38,199 nt of DNA. Source: Allofournierella massiliensis (GTDB lineage Bacteria > Bacillota > Clostridia > Oscillospirales > Ruminococcaceae). Shown here one piece after another: positions 15,715-25,001 of the stretch (within the stretch, counting starts at the first letter, position 1; the number at the start of each line of letters is the position of its first letter). Made by a program: the position numbers and the translations under genes. The notes beneath the pieces are model-generated. The model was given only the letters and a program-made list of their open reading frames with translations, was not told the origin of the DNA and made no database searches. The stretch spans positions 1 through 38,199 of the forward strand of contig NZ_JAFBIO010000018.1 in NCBI RefSeq assembly GCF_021531255.1, read 5' to 3'.

Positions 15715-17276
15715 TACCCTTCAATCTCCCCAATAATCTTATCGATCTCCTGCCGCAGCACCTGCTCCCGGGCCACGATCTGCTCAATCTCGGCGTTCAG
15801 CGCCGTGATGTCGATCTTCTCCCGGGTGTCCTCGGCCTCCACATAGGTGGAAACCGAGAGATTGTACTCCTGCCCGGCGATCTCTTCCAGGTCGGCCAGA
15901 TGGGAGAAATGGGCCTCCTCGGCCCGGCGGGCGAAGGTGTCCACAATGCGGGTGATATTGTCCTGCGTGAGTTTGTTGTTGTTCGTTACCTTGATGCACT
16001 CTTTGGTGGCGTCGATGAAGAGGGTTTTGCCGTCCGTCTTGTTCTTCTTCAGCACCATGATGCAGGTGGCGATGCTGGTGCCGAAAAACAGATTGCTGGG
16101 CAGCTGGATGATGCAGTCAATGAAGTTGTTGTCCACCAGATACTGGCGGATCTTTTTCTCGGCGCCGCCCCGGTACAGCACCCCGGGGAAGCAGACGATG
16201 GCCGCCGTGCCGTTGGGCGCCAGCCAGGAAAGACTGTGCATGATAAAGGCCAGGTCCGCCTTGCTCTTGGGGGCCAGCACCCCCGCCGGGGCAAACCGGG
16301 GGTCGTTGATGAGGGTGGCGTCCTCGTCGCCCGCCCACTTGATGGAGTACGGGGGATTGGAGACGATCAGCTCAAAGGGTTCGTCGTCCCAGTGCTGGGG
16401 ATTGGTCAGGGTATCCTCACAGGCAATATCGAACTTGTCGTAGTCGATGTCGTGTAAAAACATATTGATGCGGCACAGGTTATAGGTGGTGATGTTGATC
16501 TCCTGGCCGAAAAAGCCCACCCGGACCCCCTCCGGGCCCAGCACCTTCACCGCTTTCAGCAGCAGCGAGCCGGACCCGCAGGCAGGGTCATATACTTTAT
16601 TCACCTGGGTCTTGCCCACTGTGCCCAGCCGGGTCAGCAGCTCGGACACGTCCGCCGGGGTGAAGAACTCGCCGCCCGATTTGCCCGCGTTGCTGGCGTA
16701 CATGGTCATCAGATACTCGTAGGCGTCGCCAAAGGCGTCAATGTCGTGGTCCTTCACCTCGCCCAGGTTCATGGCGGCCACGCCGTTCAGCAGTTTCACC
16801 AGCTTCTCGTTCCGCTTGGCCACGGTGGCGCCCAGCTTGTTGCTGTTCACATCGTAATCGTCAAACAGGCCGGCAAAGCTGCCCTCCGATTGGGTGCCCT
16901 GGGCCGATTCCTCAATATGCCGGAAGATGCCTTCCAGCGTTTCGTTCAGATTCTCGTCTGCCGGGGCCTTTGCGCAGACATTGCAGAACAGCTCGCTGGG
17001 CAGAATGAAAAAGCCCTTCTCCTGCACCAGGCCTTCCCGTGCTTCCTCGGCTTCCGAGTCGGATAAGGCGGCATAGTCAAAGCCGTCGTTGCCGGCCTCC
17101 CACTCGCCCCGGTTGATGTAATTGGTCAGGTTTTCCGAGATATAGCGGTAAAACATGGTGCCCAGCACATAGTTCTTGAAATCCCAGCCATCCACGGCCC
17201 CGCGCAGCTCATCCGCGATCGCCCAGATCGCCCGATGCAGTTCCTCGCGTTCCTGTTCCTTTTTCATGTCAGCCAT
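15714..17276 (-). CDS. hsdM: Type I restriction enzyme, M (methyltransferase) subunit
   Basis: HsdM is the N6-adenine methyltransferase that protects host DNA and, with HsdS and HsdR, forms the restriction complex. The 520-residue protein has an N-terminal helical HsdM_N domain ([22 protein letters not shown]). SAM motif I is [10 protein letters not shown] at about residue 230, and the catalytic motif is SNPPYS at about 305. The C-terminal helix binds HsdS. The start [10 protein letters not shown] has GGAGG 8 nt upstream. The frame is open further upstream but crosses the promoter. It is first in the operon. Its GC content is like the surrounding chromosome, unlike the next gene. Confidence 0.96.
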   Translation of the reverse strand: MADMKKEQEREELHRAIWAIADELRGAVDGWDFKNYVLGTMFYRYISENLTNYINRGEWEAGNDGFDYAALSDSEAEEAREGLVQEKGFFILPSELFCNVCAKAPADENLNETLEGIFRHIEESAQGTQSEGSFAGLFDDYDVNSNKLGATVAKRNEKLVKLLNGVAAMNLGEVKDHDIDAFGDAYEYLMTMYASNAGKSGGEFFTPADVSELLTRLGTVGKTQVNKVYDPACGSGSLLLKAVKVLGPEGVRVGFFGQEINITTYNLCRINMFLHDIDYDKFDIACEDTLTNPQHWDDEPFELIVSNPPYSIKWAGDEDATLINDPRFAPAGVLAPKSKADLAFIMHSLSWLAPNGTAAIVCFPGVLYRGGAEKKIRQYLVDNNFIDCIIQLPSNLFFGTSIATCIMVLKKNKTDGKTLFIDATKECIKVTNNNKLTQDNITRIVDTFARRAEEAHFSHLADLEEIAGQEYNLSVSTYVEAEDTREKIDITALNAEIEQIVAREQVLRQEIDKIIGEIEG

Positions 17277-17316
17277 GGCCGTGTCCTCCTGTTGTTTTGC
17301 TTGGTCAATAATAATT

Positions 17317-17345
17317 AGTATACCATACAGCCCGGCGCCTTCCAA
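17317..17345 (-). promoter_or_regulatory. Promoter of the hsd operon
   Basis: TTGGAA (17345-17340), 17-nt spacer, TATACT (17322-17317) on the minus strand, about 40 nt before hsdM. Confidence 0.75.
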
Positions 17346-17383
17346 GAAAGAGAAGAAGAACCGGGCAGGGAAGCCCCCCGTCC

Positions 17384-18295
17384 TCACACCCCCTCCAGAT
17401 CAAAGGGCGGGGTATACTCCTCCTTGGCGCTGCTGCGCTGCTGCATATACCCCTGGCACAGCCCCAGCTCCAGGGCTCGGTTGATCACCCGGTCATACTC
17501 ATAGCTGGTGATCCTCCGGTTCAGGGGCTTTTGTTCCTTGGCCCGGTAGAAGGGAGTATACTGGCTCATCAGGCTGGGCAGGAAGCTGCCTTCCGGCAGG
17601 CTGGCCAGAAAATCCAATACCGCAAAACTGTCCTGCACCGAGCCGGGCAGGGCCAGGTGCCGCAGGATGACCCCCCGCTCCATCACCCCGTCCGAATCAA
17701 AGCGGGGCGGCCCGGCCTGGGCGATCATCTGCCGCGCCGCCTTCTGGCATACCTCAAAATAATCGGGGGCGTCGGAATACCGGCCGCTCAGTTCGCTGCT
17801 CACATATTTCACGTCCGAAAGCCAGATATCCACCACCGGCGCCAGAAGGGCCACCGTCTCCTCGGTCTCGTATCCGCCGGTGTTGTACACCACCGGCAGG
17901 GTGCAGCCCATCTCCCGGGCCTTTTGCAGGGCGGGCAGGATCCAGGGAAGCCACTGGGTCGGGGTGACCAGGTTCAGATTGTGGGCTCCCTTGTCCTGCA
18001 GCTCGCAGAAGATCCGGGCCAGCCGCTCCGCATCGATCTCCTTGCCCAGCCCTTCGGCGCTGATCTTCCAGTTCTGGCAGTAGCAGCAGCCCAGGCTGCA
18101 GCCGGAAAAAAACACCGTGCCGCTGCCCCGGCTGCCGCTGATGCAGGGCTCTTCCCAGAAATGCAGGGCCGCCCGGGCCACCTTCAGCCGGCTGCCGGCC
18201 TCGCACCGCCCGGGCCTCTTGGTCCGGTCAGCGCCGCAGCGGCGGGGACAGAGCTCGCACCGGGTGGGGATCTCAAGTTCGTACAACAGATTCAC
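17384..18295 (-). CDS. Radical SAM protein, PflA-like (COG1313 type)
   Basis: The 303-residue protein has the radical SAM cluster motif CxxxCxxC in [18 protein letters not shown] at about residue 70. An N-terminal cysteine cluster, [19 protein letters not shown] (about 12-30), may bind a second iron-sulfur site. This layout is typical of the PflA-like COG1313 group, whose substrates are mostly unknown; no glycyl-radical enzyme is nearby. The GTG start at 18295 is chosen because a TATACT promoter element lies at 18346-18341. All in-frame ATG codons lie upstream of it. GGGAAAG precedes the GTG. It is divergent from the nucleoside operon. Confidence 0.85.
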   Translation of the reverse strand: MNLLYELEIPTRCELCPRRCGADRTKRPGRCEAGSRLKVARAALHFWEEPCISGSRGSGTVFFSGCSLGCCYCQNWKISAEGLGKEIDAERLARIFCELQDKGAHNLNLVTPTQWLPWILPALQKAREMGCTLPVVYNTGGYETEETVALLAPVVDIWLSDVKYVSSELSGRYSDAPDYFEVCQKAARQMIAQAGPPRFDSDGVMERGVILRHLALPGSVQDSFAVLDFLASLPEGSFLPSLMSQYTPFYRAKEQKPLNRRITSYEYDRVINRALELGLCQGYMQQRSSAKEEYTPPFDLEGV

Positions 18296-18340
18296 CGTCT
18301 TTCCCAAAACTCTGCCCGGCGCTGTCGGCCGGGCAAGGAA

Positions 18341-18374
18341 AGTATACCATATTTGGGGCGGGGTGTGGTATAAT
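18341..18374. promoter_or_regulatory. Overlapping divergent promoters
   Basis: A minus-strand extended -10 (TGG TATACT, 18346-18341) faces the radical SAM gene. A plus-strand extended -10 (TGG TATAAT, 18369-18374) faces the phosphatase-deoD-cdd-pdp operon. Neither has a good -35, as expected for extended -10 promoters. Transcript starts are about 40-50 bases apart. Confidence 0.65.
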
Positions 18375-18426
18375 CCAGAGTAAGAAAGAAGCCGCCCAAG
18401 GGGGCGGATCAAAGGAGGATGCCGCC

Positions 18427-19221
18427 ATGCCCAACGAAAAACAGCCGGGGACTCCGCTGCCCTTTGAAGAGGTCCGGAATTTCCGGGATCTGGGAGGCTG
18501 GGAAGCAGGGGAGGGCCGCCGGGTGAAATACGGCCTGCTCTACCGGGCGCCCCAGCTGGACGAGGTGCGCTCCTCCGCCGACCGGGCCCTGCTGGAAAGC
18601 CTGGGCCTGCGGGTCTGCCTGGACCTGCGCTCCTCCCTGGAACGGCAGCGCCGGCCCGACCCGGCCCTGCCCGGGGCGGAGATGCTGGCCTCTTCGGCCA
18701 TCCTGGACGAAAAGGGGCAGGAGATCAACTTCGACCCGCAGGACGTGGCCTCTGCCCACCGGCCCGATAAGCTGGAGGAAGCCCGGGCCGAGCTGGATCT
18801 TTACTACTGCCGGATGCCCTTTGCCAACCCCGCCTACCGGCTTTTGTTCCGCTGCCTGCGGGAGGAGAAGGTCCCTCTCTGCTTCCACTGCTCCGCCGGC
18901 AAGGACCGCACCGGGGTGGCGGCGGCGTTGGTTCTGCTCTGCCTGGGAGTGGACCGGCAGACGGTGCTGGAAGATTACCTTCTCTCGGCCCGCTGGCGTC
19001 AGCCGGTGATGGAGGCGGCCCTCAAGGCCCTGGGCCCCGGGGAGCAGAACCAGGCCTTTGTCAGCCTGACCCTGGGGGTGGTGCCGGAGCTGCTGGGCCG
19101 CTCGCTGGACGCTATTCTGCGGGTGTACGGGGATTTCGGCAGGTATTTCCGGGCGGAATACGGCATCGATGAGATCGAGCGGGCCCGGCTGCGGCAGATG
19201 TACACCGAGCCGGCCGAATAA
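18427..19221 (+). CDS. Tyrosine-protein phosphatase, LipA/PTP-like family
   Basis: The 264-residue protein has the dual-specificity phosphatase P-loop HCSAGKDRTG (154-163), with nucleophile C155 and the KD variant typical of bacterial LipA/Mptp-like enzymes. These act on phosphotyrosine, phosphoserine or phosphoinositides. The N-terminal VRNFRDLGGW and the CLDLRSSLER region fit the Y_phosphatase3 family. No signal peptide is seen. AAAGGAGG lies 8 nt before the ATG. It is the first gene of the operon with deoD, cdd and pdp; the 61-nt gap contains no terminator. A nucleotide-related substrate is possible from context but not shown. Confidence 0.88.
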   Translation: MPNEKQPGTPLPFEEVRNFRDLGGWEAGEGRRVKYGLLYRAPQLDEVRSSADRALLESLGLRVCLDLRSSLERQRRPDPALPGAEMLASSAILDEKGQEINFDPQDVASAHRPDKLEEARAELDLYYCRMPFANPAYRLLFRCLREEKVPLCFHCSAGKDRTGVAAALVLLCLGVDRQTVLEDYLLSARWRQPVMEAALKALGPGEQNQAFVSLTLGVVPELLGRSLDAILRVYGDFGRYFRAEYGIDEIERARLRQMYTEPAE

Positions 19222-19282
19222 AGCAAGAGCCGCGGCGGAACGGCCGCGCTGCATTATAAAAAATACAAGGGAGGCAAGCGCT

Positions 19283-20002
19283 ATGTCCACACCTCACAAC
19301 CGGGCCGAAAAGGGCCAGATCGCCAAGACCGTACTGATGCCGGGGGACCCCCTGCGGGCAAAATTCATCGCCGAGCATTTTCTGGAGGGCGCCGTACTGG
19401 TAAACGACGTGCGGGGAATGCTGGGCTATACCGGCAGCTATGGGGGCCGCCCCGTCAGCGTGATGGGCAGCGGCATGGGTATGCCCTCCATCGGCATCTA
19501 TTCCTATGAGCTGTACAGCCAGTACGGGGTGGAAAACATCATCCGGATCGGCTCGGCGGGCAGCTATACCCCCAAGGCCAAGCTCTTTGACGTGGTGCTG
19601 GCCACGGGGGCCTATTCCGAATCCAGCTATGCCCGCACCCAGAGTGGTTTTGAGGGGGATGTGACCCGCCCCAGCGAGGAGCTGAACCAGGCCCTGCGGG
19701 ACAGCGCCCGGCGGCTGGGGGTGCCCCTTATCGAGGGGATGATCCATTCCAGCGATGTTTTTTACCGGGAGACCGGCGACGAGCGTCCCCTTTACTGGGA
19801 AAAGCTGCGGGATGAGAAGGGCTGCCTTGCGGTGGAGATGGAGAGCTTCGCCCTCTTCCACAACGCGGCCCGGCTGGGGCGGCGGGCTGCCTGCCTGCTC
19901 ACCATCTCGGACAGCTTTGTGAGCCCCGAGATCACCACCGCCCAGCAGCGGGAAAAGAGCTTCACCCAGATGATGGAGGTCGCCCTGGGGGCGGAGTGCT
20001 GA
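19283..20002 (+). CDS. deoD: Purine-nucleoside phosphorylase, DeoD type
   Basis: This cytosolic enzyme cleaves purine (deoxy)ribonucleosides with phosphate to base and (deoxy)ribose-1-phosphate. The 239-residue protein has the NP-I family features: VLMPGDPLRAK near the start (phosphate site), GSGMGMPSIGIYSYEL, and AVEMESFALF with the ribose-contacting Met-Glu. The length matches hexameric bacterial DeoD. The ATG has GGGAGG 8 nt upstream. The cdd start overlaps the end region, indicating a tight operon. Confidence 0.95.
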   Translation: MSTPHNRAEKGQIAKTVLMPGDPLRAKFIAEHFLEGAVLVNDVRGMLGYTGSYGGRPVSVMGSGMGMPSIGIYSYELYSQYGVENIIRIGSAGSYTPKAKLFDVVLATGAYSESSYARTQSGFEGDVTRPSEELNQALRDSARRLGVPLIEGMIHSSDVFYRETGDERPLYWEKLRDEKGCLAVEMESFALFHNAARLGRRAACLLTISDSFVSPEITTAQQREKSFTQMMEVALGAEC

Positions 20003-20004
20003 GG

Positions 20005-20421
20005 ATGGAGGATCGGGAACTGATCCGGGCCGCTATCCGGGCCCGGGAAAATGCCTATTGCCCCTATTCGGGTTATGGGGTGGGGGCGGCGCTGCTGGCT
20101 TGTTCCGGCAGGGTATACGGGGGCTGCAACATCGAGAACGCGGCCTACGGCCCCACCAACTGCGCCGAGCGCACCGCCTTTTTCAAGGCAGTCAGCGAGG
20201 GCGAGCGGGAATTCCTGGCCCTGGCCATTGTGGGCGGCCCACGGGACGGGGAGCTGCAGGAGAGCATCTCCCCCTGCGGGGTCTGCCGTCAGGTGATGGC
20301 CGAGTTCTGCCCGCCGGATTTCCGGGTTCTGCTGGCCTGGGGCGAAGGGGCGGACCAGTACCGGGCCTATACCCTGGAGCAGCTGCTGCCCCTGGGCTTC
20401 GGGCCGGACAACTTGAAGTAA
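20005..20421 (+). CDS. cdd: Cytidine deaminase
   Basis: The 138-residue zinc enzyme deaminates cytidine and deoxycytidine to uridine forms. C53 and the proton-shuttling E55 (TNCAERTA), with C91 and C94 (PCGVCRQ), form the metal site of the tetrameric CDA class. The ATG at 20005 has GGAG 8 nt before it and lies 2 nt after the deoD stop. An in-frame GTG 3 codons upstream is less likely. Its product feeds Pdp, encoded next. Confidence 0.95.
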   Translation: MEDRELIRAAIRARENAYCPYSGYGVGAALLACSGRVYGGCNIENAAYGPTNCAERTAFFKAVSEGEREFLALAIVGGPRDGELQESISPCGVCRQVMAEFCPPDFRVLLAWGEGADQYRAYTLEQLLPLGFGPDNLK

Positions 20422-20439
20422 GAAAGGAGCGAGCGGGAT

Positions 20440-21762
20440 ATGCGGATGTTTGATATCATCGCCAAAAAGCGGGACGGAGGGACCCTGAGCCGGGAAGAAC
20501 TGGCCTTTGCGGTGAACGGCTTTGTGGCCGGGGAAATTCCCGATTACCAGATGAGCGCCCTTCTCATGGCCATCTACCTGCGGGGGATGACCCACCAGGA
20601 GACGGCCCAGCTCACCGACCTGATGGCCCGCTCGGGGGATATGGTGGACCTGTCGGCCATTCAGGGCGTCAAGGTGGACAAGCATTCCACCGGCGGGGTG
20701 GGGGACAAGACCACCCTGATCATTGCCCCCCTGGCGGCGGCCTGCGGGGTGCGGATTGCCAAGATGAGCGGCCGGGGCCTGGGGCATACCGGCGGCACGG
20801 TGGATAAGATCGAGTCGGTGCCGGGCACCCGCACCGACCTGAGCCGGCAGGAATTCTTTGACCAGGTGAACCGGCTGGGGCTGGCGGTGATCGGCCAGAG
20901 CGGCAACCTGGCCCCGGCGGACAAAAAGATCTACGCCCTGCGGGACGTGACCGCCACCATCAGCTGCGTGCCCCTGATCGCTTCCAGCATCATGAGCAAG
21001 AAGCTGGCGGCGGGCAGTGACTGCATCCTGCTGGATGTAAAGACCGGCACCGGGGCCTTTATGAAGACCCTGGAAGGCTCGCTGGAACTGGCCCAGGCCA
21101 TGGTGGAGATCGGCCGGCACAACGGCCGGAAGGTGGCGGCCCTCATCACGGATATGGATATCCCCCTGGGCCGGGCAGTGGGCAACAGCCTGGAGGTGGC
21201 CGAGTGCGTGCAGGTGCTGCGGGGCCAGGGGCCCAAGGACCTCACCGACCTCTGTCTGCGGCTGGCCGGGGAGATGCTGGCCCTGGCAGGCCAGGGCAGC
21301 CCGGAAGCCTGCCTGGAAAAGGCCCGGGCCGCCCTGCGGGACGGTTCGGCCCTTCGCAAGATGATTGAGATGTTCGGGGCCCAGGGGGGCGACACCTCGG
21401 TGCTGGAGGACCCCTCCCGCTTTGTCTTGTCCCCCTGCCGCAGGGAGATCCAGGCCCGGGAAGAGGGCTTTATCACCGCCATGGACACCGAGAAGGTGGG
21501 CATTGCCAGCGTGATCCTGGGTGCGGGCCGGCTGAAAAAGGAGGACGCCATCGACTACGGGGCAGGCATCCTGATCCACAAAAAGACCGGGGAAGCGGTG
21601 CGGGCCGGCGAGAGCCTGGCCACCTTCTATACCTCCGACCCGGCTCTTCTGGCCGAGGCCGAGGAGGTATACCGGAGCGCTTTGACCTTCGGGCCCAAGC
21701 CCCCCAAGCTGCCCCCCATGGTACAGGCCCGGGTCACCGAGGCCGGGGTGGAACGATTCTGA
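20440..21762 (+). CDS. pdp: Pyrimidine-nucleoside phosphorylase
   Basis: This enzyme phosphorolyses uridine, deoxyuridine and thymidine to base and sugar-1-phosphate. The 440-residue protein has the helical N-terminal domain (EIPDYQMSALLMAIYLRGM) and the phosphate-binding signature KHSTGGVGDKT. A further glycine-rich run, SGRGLGHTGGTVDKIES, follows, with LKTGTGAFM-like DVKTGTGAFMK. The length fits the Firmicutes Pdp/DeoA family. AAAGGAG lies 10 nt before the ATG. It is last in the salvage operon and is followed by a strong GC hairpin. Confidence 0.95.
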   Translation: MRMFDIIAKKRDGGTLSREELAFAVNGFVAGEIPDYQMSALLMAIYLRGMTHQETAQLTDLMARSGDMVDLSAIQGVKVDKHSTGGVGDKTTLIIAPLAAACGVRIAKMSGRGLGHTGGTVDKIESVPGTRTDLSRQEFFDQVNRLGLAVIGQSGNLAPADKKIYALRDVTATISCVPLIASSIMSKKLAAGSDCILLDVKTGTGAFMKTLEGSLELAQAMVEIGRHNGRKVAALITDMDIPLGRAVGNSLEVAECVQVLRGQGPKDLTDLCLRLAGEMLALAGQGSPEACLEKARAALRDGSALRKMIEMFGAQGGDTSVLEDPSRFVLSPCRREIQAREEGFITAMDTEKVGIASVILGAGRLKKEDAIDYGAGILIHKKTGEAVRAGESLATFYTSDPALLAEAEEVYRSALTFGPKPPKLPPMVQARVTEAGVERF

Positions 21763-21770
21763 AAAAATTG

Positions 21771-21817
21771 CCGCAGAGGGCCGGGGTGCTTGAAGGCTGC
21801 CCCGGCCCCTTTGCGGG
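21771..21817 (+). terminator. GC-rich hairpin after pdp
   Basis: CCGCAgAGGGCCGGGG pairs with CCCCGGCCC and CTTTGCGG further on, giving a long imperfect stem. There is no T-run, so it may slow or process the transcript rather than end it. Confidence 0.5.
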
Positions 21818-21829
21818 AAAGAGGAAATT

Positions 21830-22080
21830 ATGCGGTTTGATTGGATCGATAAGGAAAGCTGGCCCAGAAGAGAGTATTTTGAACACTGCTTCCAGGGCCT
21901 GCCCTGCACCTACAGCATGACGGTGAAACTGGATATCACCCCCATCCTGGAAAGGGGATACAAGCTGTACCCCTGAGGGATTTAACCTGAACCTGCAGAA
22001 GGGCTACGGGTACCTGCCCATCTTCACCATGGGCAGGTACCAGAAGGAAGGCGGGAAGACCCTTCTGCAAGGAAGGCGGG
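21830..22080 (+). pseudogene. Deleted chloramphenicol acetyltransferase (catA-type) remnant
   Basis: The start at 21830 has GAGG 5 nt upstream and gives 48 residues that match the N-terminus of type A chloramphenicol acetyltransferases (FEHCFQGLPCTYSMTVKLDI, then RGYKLYP). A TGA follows at 21974-21976. From 21978, in another frame, the sequence reads GFNLNLQKGYGYLPIFTMGR, the segment normally found about 100 residues later. The catalytic HHxxCDG region is absent and the frame runs into the terminator. So one large internal deletion and a second 3' loss have inactivated it. The arms at 22009-22021 and 22029-22041 are a perfect 13-bp inverted repeat within the remnant. Confidence 0.88.
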
Positions 22081-22115
22081 CAGGAATAAGCCCCCATAAG
22101 CCGGAAGAACAAAGA

Positions 22116-22157
22116 AAAGCGCCGGAGCGTTTGCAAAACGCTCCGGCGCTTTTTTTA
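22116..22157. terminator. Bidirectional terminator between the cat remnant and htpG
   Basis: A 15-bp perfect stem (22118-22132 with 22136-22150) carries a 7-base T-run on the plus strand and TTTTCTTT on the minus strand. It serves both converging transcripts. Confidence 0.9.
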
Positions 22158-22173
22158 TTGGATGGCGGGCCGC

Positions 22174-24078
22174 TTATTTCATCAGTTCGCACACGGCATC
22201 GGCGTAGGCCAGGGGATCCTCCACCGGCATACCCTCGATGAGCAGGGCCTGATTATAGAGCAGGTAGGCGTATTTCTTCAGCTTCTCCTCATCGCCGGCG
22301 GCCTTGGCAGCCTTCAGGGCCTCGAACACCGGGTGAGAGCCGTTCAGCTCCAGCACCCGCTCGCTCTGCACCTTCTGGCTGTTGGGCACCGCGTTCAGCA
22401 CCTTCTCCATCTCCAGGGAGAGGGGCCCTTCGCTGGAAAGGCAGACCGGGTGGCTCTTGAGCCGGCCGGAGAGCTTCACCGCCTTGACCTTGCCTTCCAG
22501 AGCCTTCTGCAGGTCCTCGAACAGGTCCTTGTTTTCCTCGGCGGCGGCTTCGGCAGCCTTCTTCTCCTCCTCGGTCTCCAGCCCCAGATCGCCGGAGTTC
22601 ACATTCTTGAACTCCTTGTCCTGGTAGCTGCGCAGCACCTGCAGGCAGAATTCATCCACATCCTCGGTGAGCAGCAGCAGGTCATAGCCCTTATCCAGCA
22701 CCAGCTCGGCGGCGGGCAGCTTGGCCAGCTGCTCCACATTTTCGCCGGCGGCGTAGTAGATGCACTTCTGCTCCTCGCCCATCTTCTGCACATACTCTTC
22801 CAGGGTGACCAGCTTCTTCTCCCGGGCCGAGTAGAAGAGCAGCAGGTCTTTCAGCAGTTCGCTGTGGGCGCCGTAGTCGTTGTAGCAGCCGAACTTGAGC
22901 TGACGGCCGAAGTTCTTCCAGAACTCCTCGTACTTCTCCCGCTCATTGTTCTTCATGGCGTTCAGCTCGTTCTTGATCTTCTTTTCCAACGAATTGCGGA
23001 TCAGGCGCAGCTGGCTGTCCTTCTGCAGCATCTCACGGCTGATGTTCAGGCTCAGGTCCTGGCTGTCCACAATGCCCTTCACAAAGCTGAAGTGGTCGGG
23101 CAGCAGGTCGGCGCATTTTTCCATGATCAGCACGCCGCTGGCATACAGCTGCAGGCCCTTTTCGTATTCCCGGGTGTAGTAGTCGTAGGGGGCCCGGCCG
23201 GGGATAAAGAGCAGGGCGTTGTAGGTGGCGGTGCCCTCGGTGCGGCTGGTGATCACCCGGGCGGGGTCGGTGTAGTCAAAGAACTTTTCCTTATAGAACT
23301 GGTTGTATTCCTCGGGCTTTACCTCGTCCTTGCTCCGCTTCCACAGGGGCACCATGCTGTTCAGGGTCTCCAGCTCGGTGTATTCCTCGTACTCGGGCTT
23401 GTAATCCTCGGGGGCGTCCTCGGGCTTATCCTTCATCCGGCTCTTGTGGCGGTACATCTGGATGGGGTAGCGCACATAGTCGGAATATTTCTTGACGATG
23501 TTCACCAGGGTGAACTCATCCAGGAACTGGCTGTAGTTCTCGTTCTCGGTGTCCTCCTTGATCACCAGGGTGATCTCGGTGCCCACATCTTCCTTGTCGG
23601 CGGGGGTGAGGGTGTAGCCCTCGGCGCCCTTGCTCTCCCACTTCCAGGCTTCTTCGCTGCCGAAGGCCCGGCTCACCACCGTCACCCGGCTGGCCACCAT
23701 AAAGGCGGAATAAAAGCCCACGCCGAACTGGCCGATGATGTCGATATCCTCGGCGGCCTTGTTCTCGGTCTTGAAATCCAGGCTGCCGCTGCGGGCAATG
23801 GTGCCCAGGTTCTTTTCCAGCTCTTCCTTGGTCATGCCGATGCCGTTATCGGTAAGGGTGAGGATGCGGGCGTCCTTATCTGCCGCCAGCAGAATCTTGA
23901 AATCCTCCCGGTTCATGCCCACCGAGCTGTCGGTGAGGCTGCGGAAGTAGAGCTTGTCGATTGCGTCGCTGGCGTTGCTGATCAGTTCCCGCAGGAAGAT
24001 CTCCTTATTGCTGTAAATAGAATTGATCATCAGATCCAGCAGCTTTTTGCTCTCTGCCTTGAATTGTTTGACTGCCAT
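22174..24078 (-). CDS. htpG: Chaperone HtpG (Hsp90 family)
   Basis: This ATP-dependent cytosolic chaperone has 634 residues, as usual for bacterial Hsp90. The GHKL ATPase N-domain shows [13 protein letters not shown] (catalytic Glu and Mg-binding Asn), LTDNGIGMT and [13 protein letters not shown]. The middle domain has IPGRAPYD and the catalytic-loop arginine region NISREMLQ. The C-terminal dimer domain is Ala/Glu rich. The ATG at 24078 has AGAGG 8 nt upstream; a TTG 2 codons earlier is unlikely. It is monocistronic with its own promoter, which overlaps a perfect CIRCE, so HrcA repression and heat induction are expected. Confidence 0.97.
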   Translation of the reverse strand: MAVKQFKAESKKLLDLMINSIYSNKEIFLRELISNASDAIDKLYFRSLTDSSVGMNREDFKILLAADKDARILTLTDNGIGMTKEELEKNLGTIARSGSLDFKTENKAAEDIDIIGQFGVGFYSAFMVASRVTVVSRAFGSEEAWKWESKGAEGYTLTPADKEDVGTEITLVIKEDTENENYSQFLDEFTLVNIVKKYSDYVRYPIQMYRHKSRMKDKPEDAPEDYKPEYEEYTELETLNSMVPLWKRSKDEVKPEEYNQFYKEKFFDYTDPARVITSRTEGTATYNALLFIPGRAPYDYYTREYEKGLQLYASGVLIMEKCADLLPDHFSFVKGIVDSQDLSLNISREMLQKDSQLRLIRNSLEKKIKNELNAMKNNEREKYEEFWKNFGRQLKFGCYNDYGAHSELLKDLLLFYSAREKKLVTLEEYVQKMGEEQKCIYYAAGENVEQLAKLPAAELVLDKGYDLLLLTEDVDEFCLQVLRSYQDKEFKNVNSGDLGLETEEEKKAAEAAAEENKDLFEDLQKALEGKVKAVKLSGRLKSHPVCLSSEGPLSLEMEKVLNAVPNSQKVQSERVLELNGSHPVFEALKAAKAAGDEEKLKKYAYLLYNQALLIEGMPVEDPLAYADAVCELMK

Positions 24079-24117
24079 ATCCAAAACCTCTTTTTTGTAG
24101 AATGTAGGAAAATGATG

Positions 24118-24144
24118 TTAGCACTCTTAAACGGTGAGTGCTAA
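24118..24144. promoter_or_regulatory. CIRCE operator (HrcA site), perfect
   Basis: TTAGCACTC, 9-nt spacer, GAGTGCTAA matches the CIRCE consensus in both arms. It begins around the predicted htpG transcript start, where HrcA binding would block transcription. Confidence 0.97.
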
Positions 24145-24147
24145 TTT

Positions 24148-24176
24148 ACTATACAACATTCCGGCCCAAAGCGCAA
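24148..24176 (-). promoter_or_regulatory. Promoter of htpG
   Basis: TTGCGC (24176-24171), 17-nt spacer, TATAGT (24153-24148) on the minus strand, immediately upstream of the CIRCE. Confidence 0.75.
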
Positions 24177-24207
24177 GAGGTCTTCACAAAAAGTTTAAAA
24201 ACAGGGC

Positions 24208-24235
24208 AAAAAAAGCCGCCCGGCAAGGGGCGGCA
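24208..24235 (-). terminator. Terminator downstream of udg
   Basis: On the minus strand GCCGCCCC and GGGCGGC form a short GC stem followed by TTTTTTT. The surrounding purine-rich 24236-24376 holds no gene that I can support. Confidence 0.7.
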
Positions 24236-24376
24236 GGAAAGCATGGGACGCAGGGCAAAGGGGCCGGCAGGGAAGGCAAAGCACAGGAAAAGCGGCAAGA
24301 AGCAGGGGAAAGGGGCAGCTCGCTTTAAGGGGCGGCCTTCCCCAAAAGGCAAAGGCAAAAGAGCCGAAGCCGACGG

Positions 24377-24961
24377 TCAGTCCCTTTCCACCCCGTCATA
24401 GGTTTCGGGGCATACTTCCAGGATCTTCTCCCGCAGGGCCACAAAATCCTCAAAGGCCACGGGCTTCTGGCGGGGGTTGCGCAGAAGAGCGGCCGGGTGC
24501 AGGGTGCCCATAAACAGCACCCCGTTCTTTTCAATAAAGACGCCGTGCTCCTTGGTCACCGAGAAGTCGGCTCGGATCATCCGCTGGGCGGCAATGCGGC
24601 CCAGGCAGACAATGATCTTGGGGCGGATGAGCCGGAACTGCTCCCGCAGCCAGGGCATGCAGGCCTCCCATTCCTCGGGCAGGGGGTCCCGGTTCTGGGG
24701 CGGGCGGCATTTGACGATGTTGGCGATGAAGATATTTTTATTCCGGTCCAGGTCGATGGCCTCCAGGTACTGGTCCAGCAGCTTGCCGCTGCGGCCCACA
24801 AAGGGCAGGCCCTCCTCGTCCTCGTGCTGGCCGGGGCCCTCGCCGATGAACATGACCCGGGCGGTGGGCACCCCGGTGCCGAACACCACGTTGGTGCGGG
24901 TTTGGGCCAGGGCGCAGCGGCTGCATTCCAGGCACTGGGCCTTCAAAGTTTCAAAATCCAT
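24377..24961 (-). CDS. udg: Uracil-DNA glycosylase, family 4 (iron-sulfur type)
   Basis: The enzyme removes uracil from DNA to start base-excision repair. The 194-residue protein has the four cluster cysteines C13, C16, C85 and C101 with family 4/5 spacing. The active-site motif GEGPGQHEDEEG follows at about 40-51 (GEAPG in most members), and the C-terminal motif is HPAALLRNP. The start MDFETLK has AAGGAG 9 nt upstream; the frame is open further 5' but crosses the promoter. It is divergent from pta. Confidence 0.92.
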   Translation of the reverse strand: MDFETLKAQCLECSRCALAQTRTNVVFGTGVPTARVMFIGEGPGQHEDEEGLPFVGRSGKLLDQYLEAIDLDRNKNIFIANIVKCRPPQNRDPLPEEWEACMPWLREQFRLIRPKIIVCLGRIAAQRMIRADFSVTKEHGVFIEKNGVLFMGTLHPAALLRNPRQKPVAFEDFVALREKILEVCPETYDGVERD

Positions 24962-25001
24962 AAAATGACGCTCCTTTTTCCGAAAAGGGGAAATATACAT
25001 C

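Noticed and set aside
19792-21909. 705-codon minus-strand open frame across cdd and pdp
   Set aside because: Antisense shadow of the salvage operon; real motifs are all on the plus strand.
22162-24144. 660-codon plus-strand open frame across htpG
   Set aside because: Antisense shadow of htpG, and it runs through the CIRCE and promoter.
24134-24328. 64-codon Lys/Gly-rich plus-strand ORF downstream of the CIRCE
   Set aside because: It starts inside the CIRCE and crosses the htpG promoter and the udg terminator. Its basic, low-complexity text follows from the purine-rich strand.
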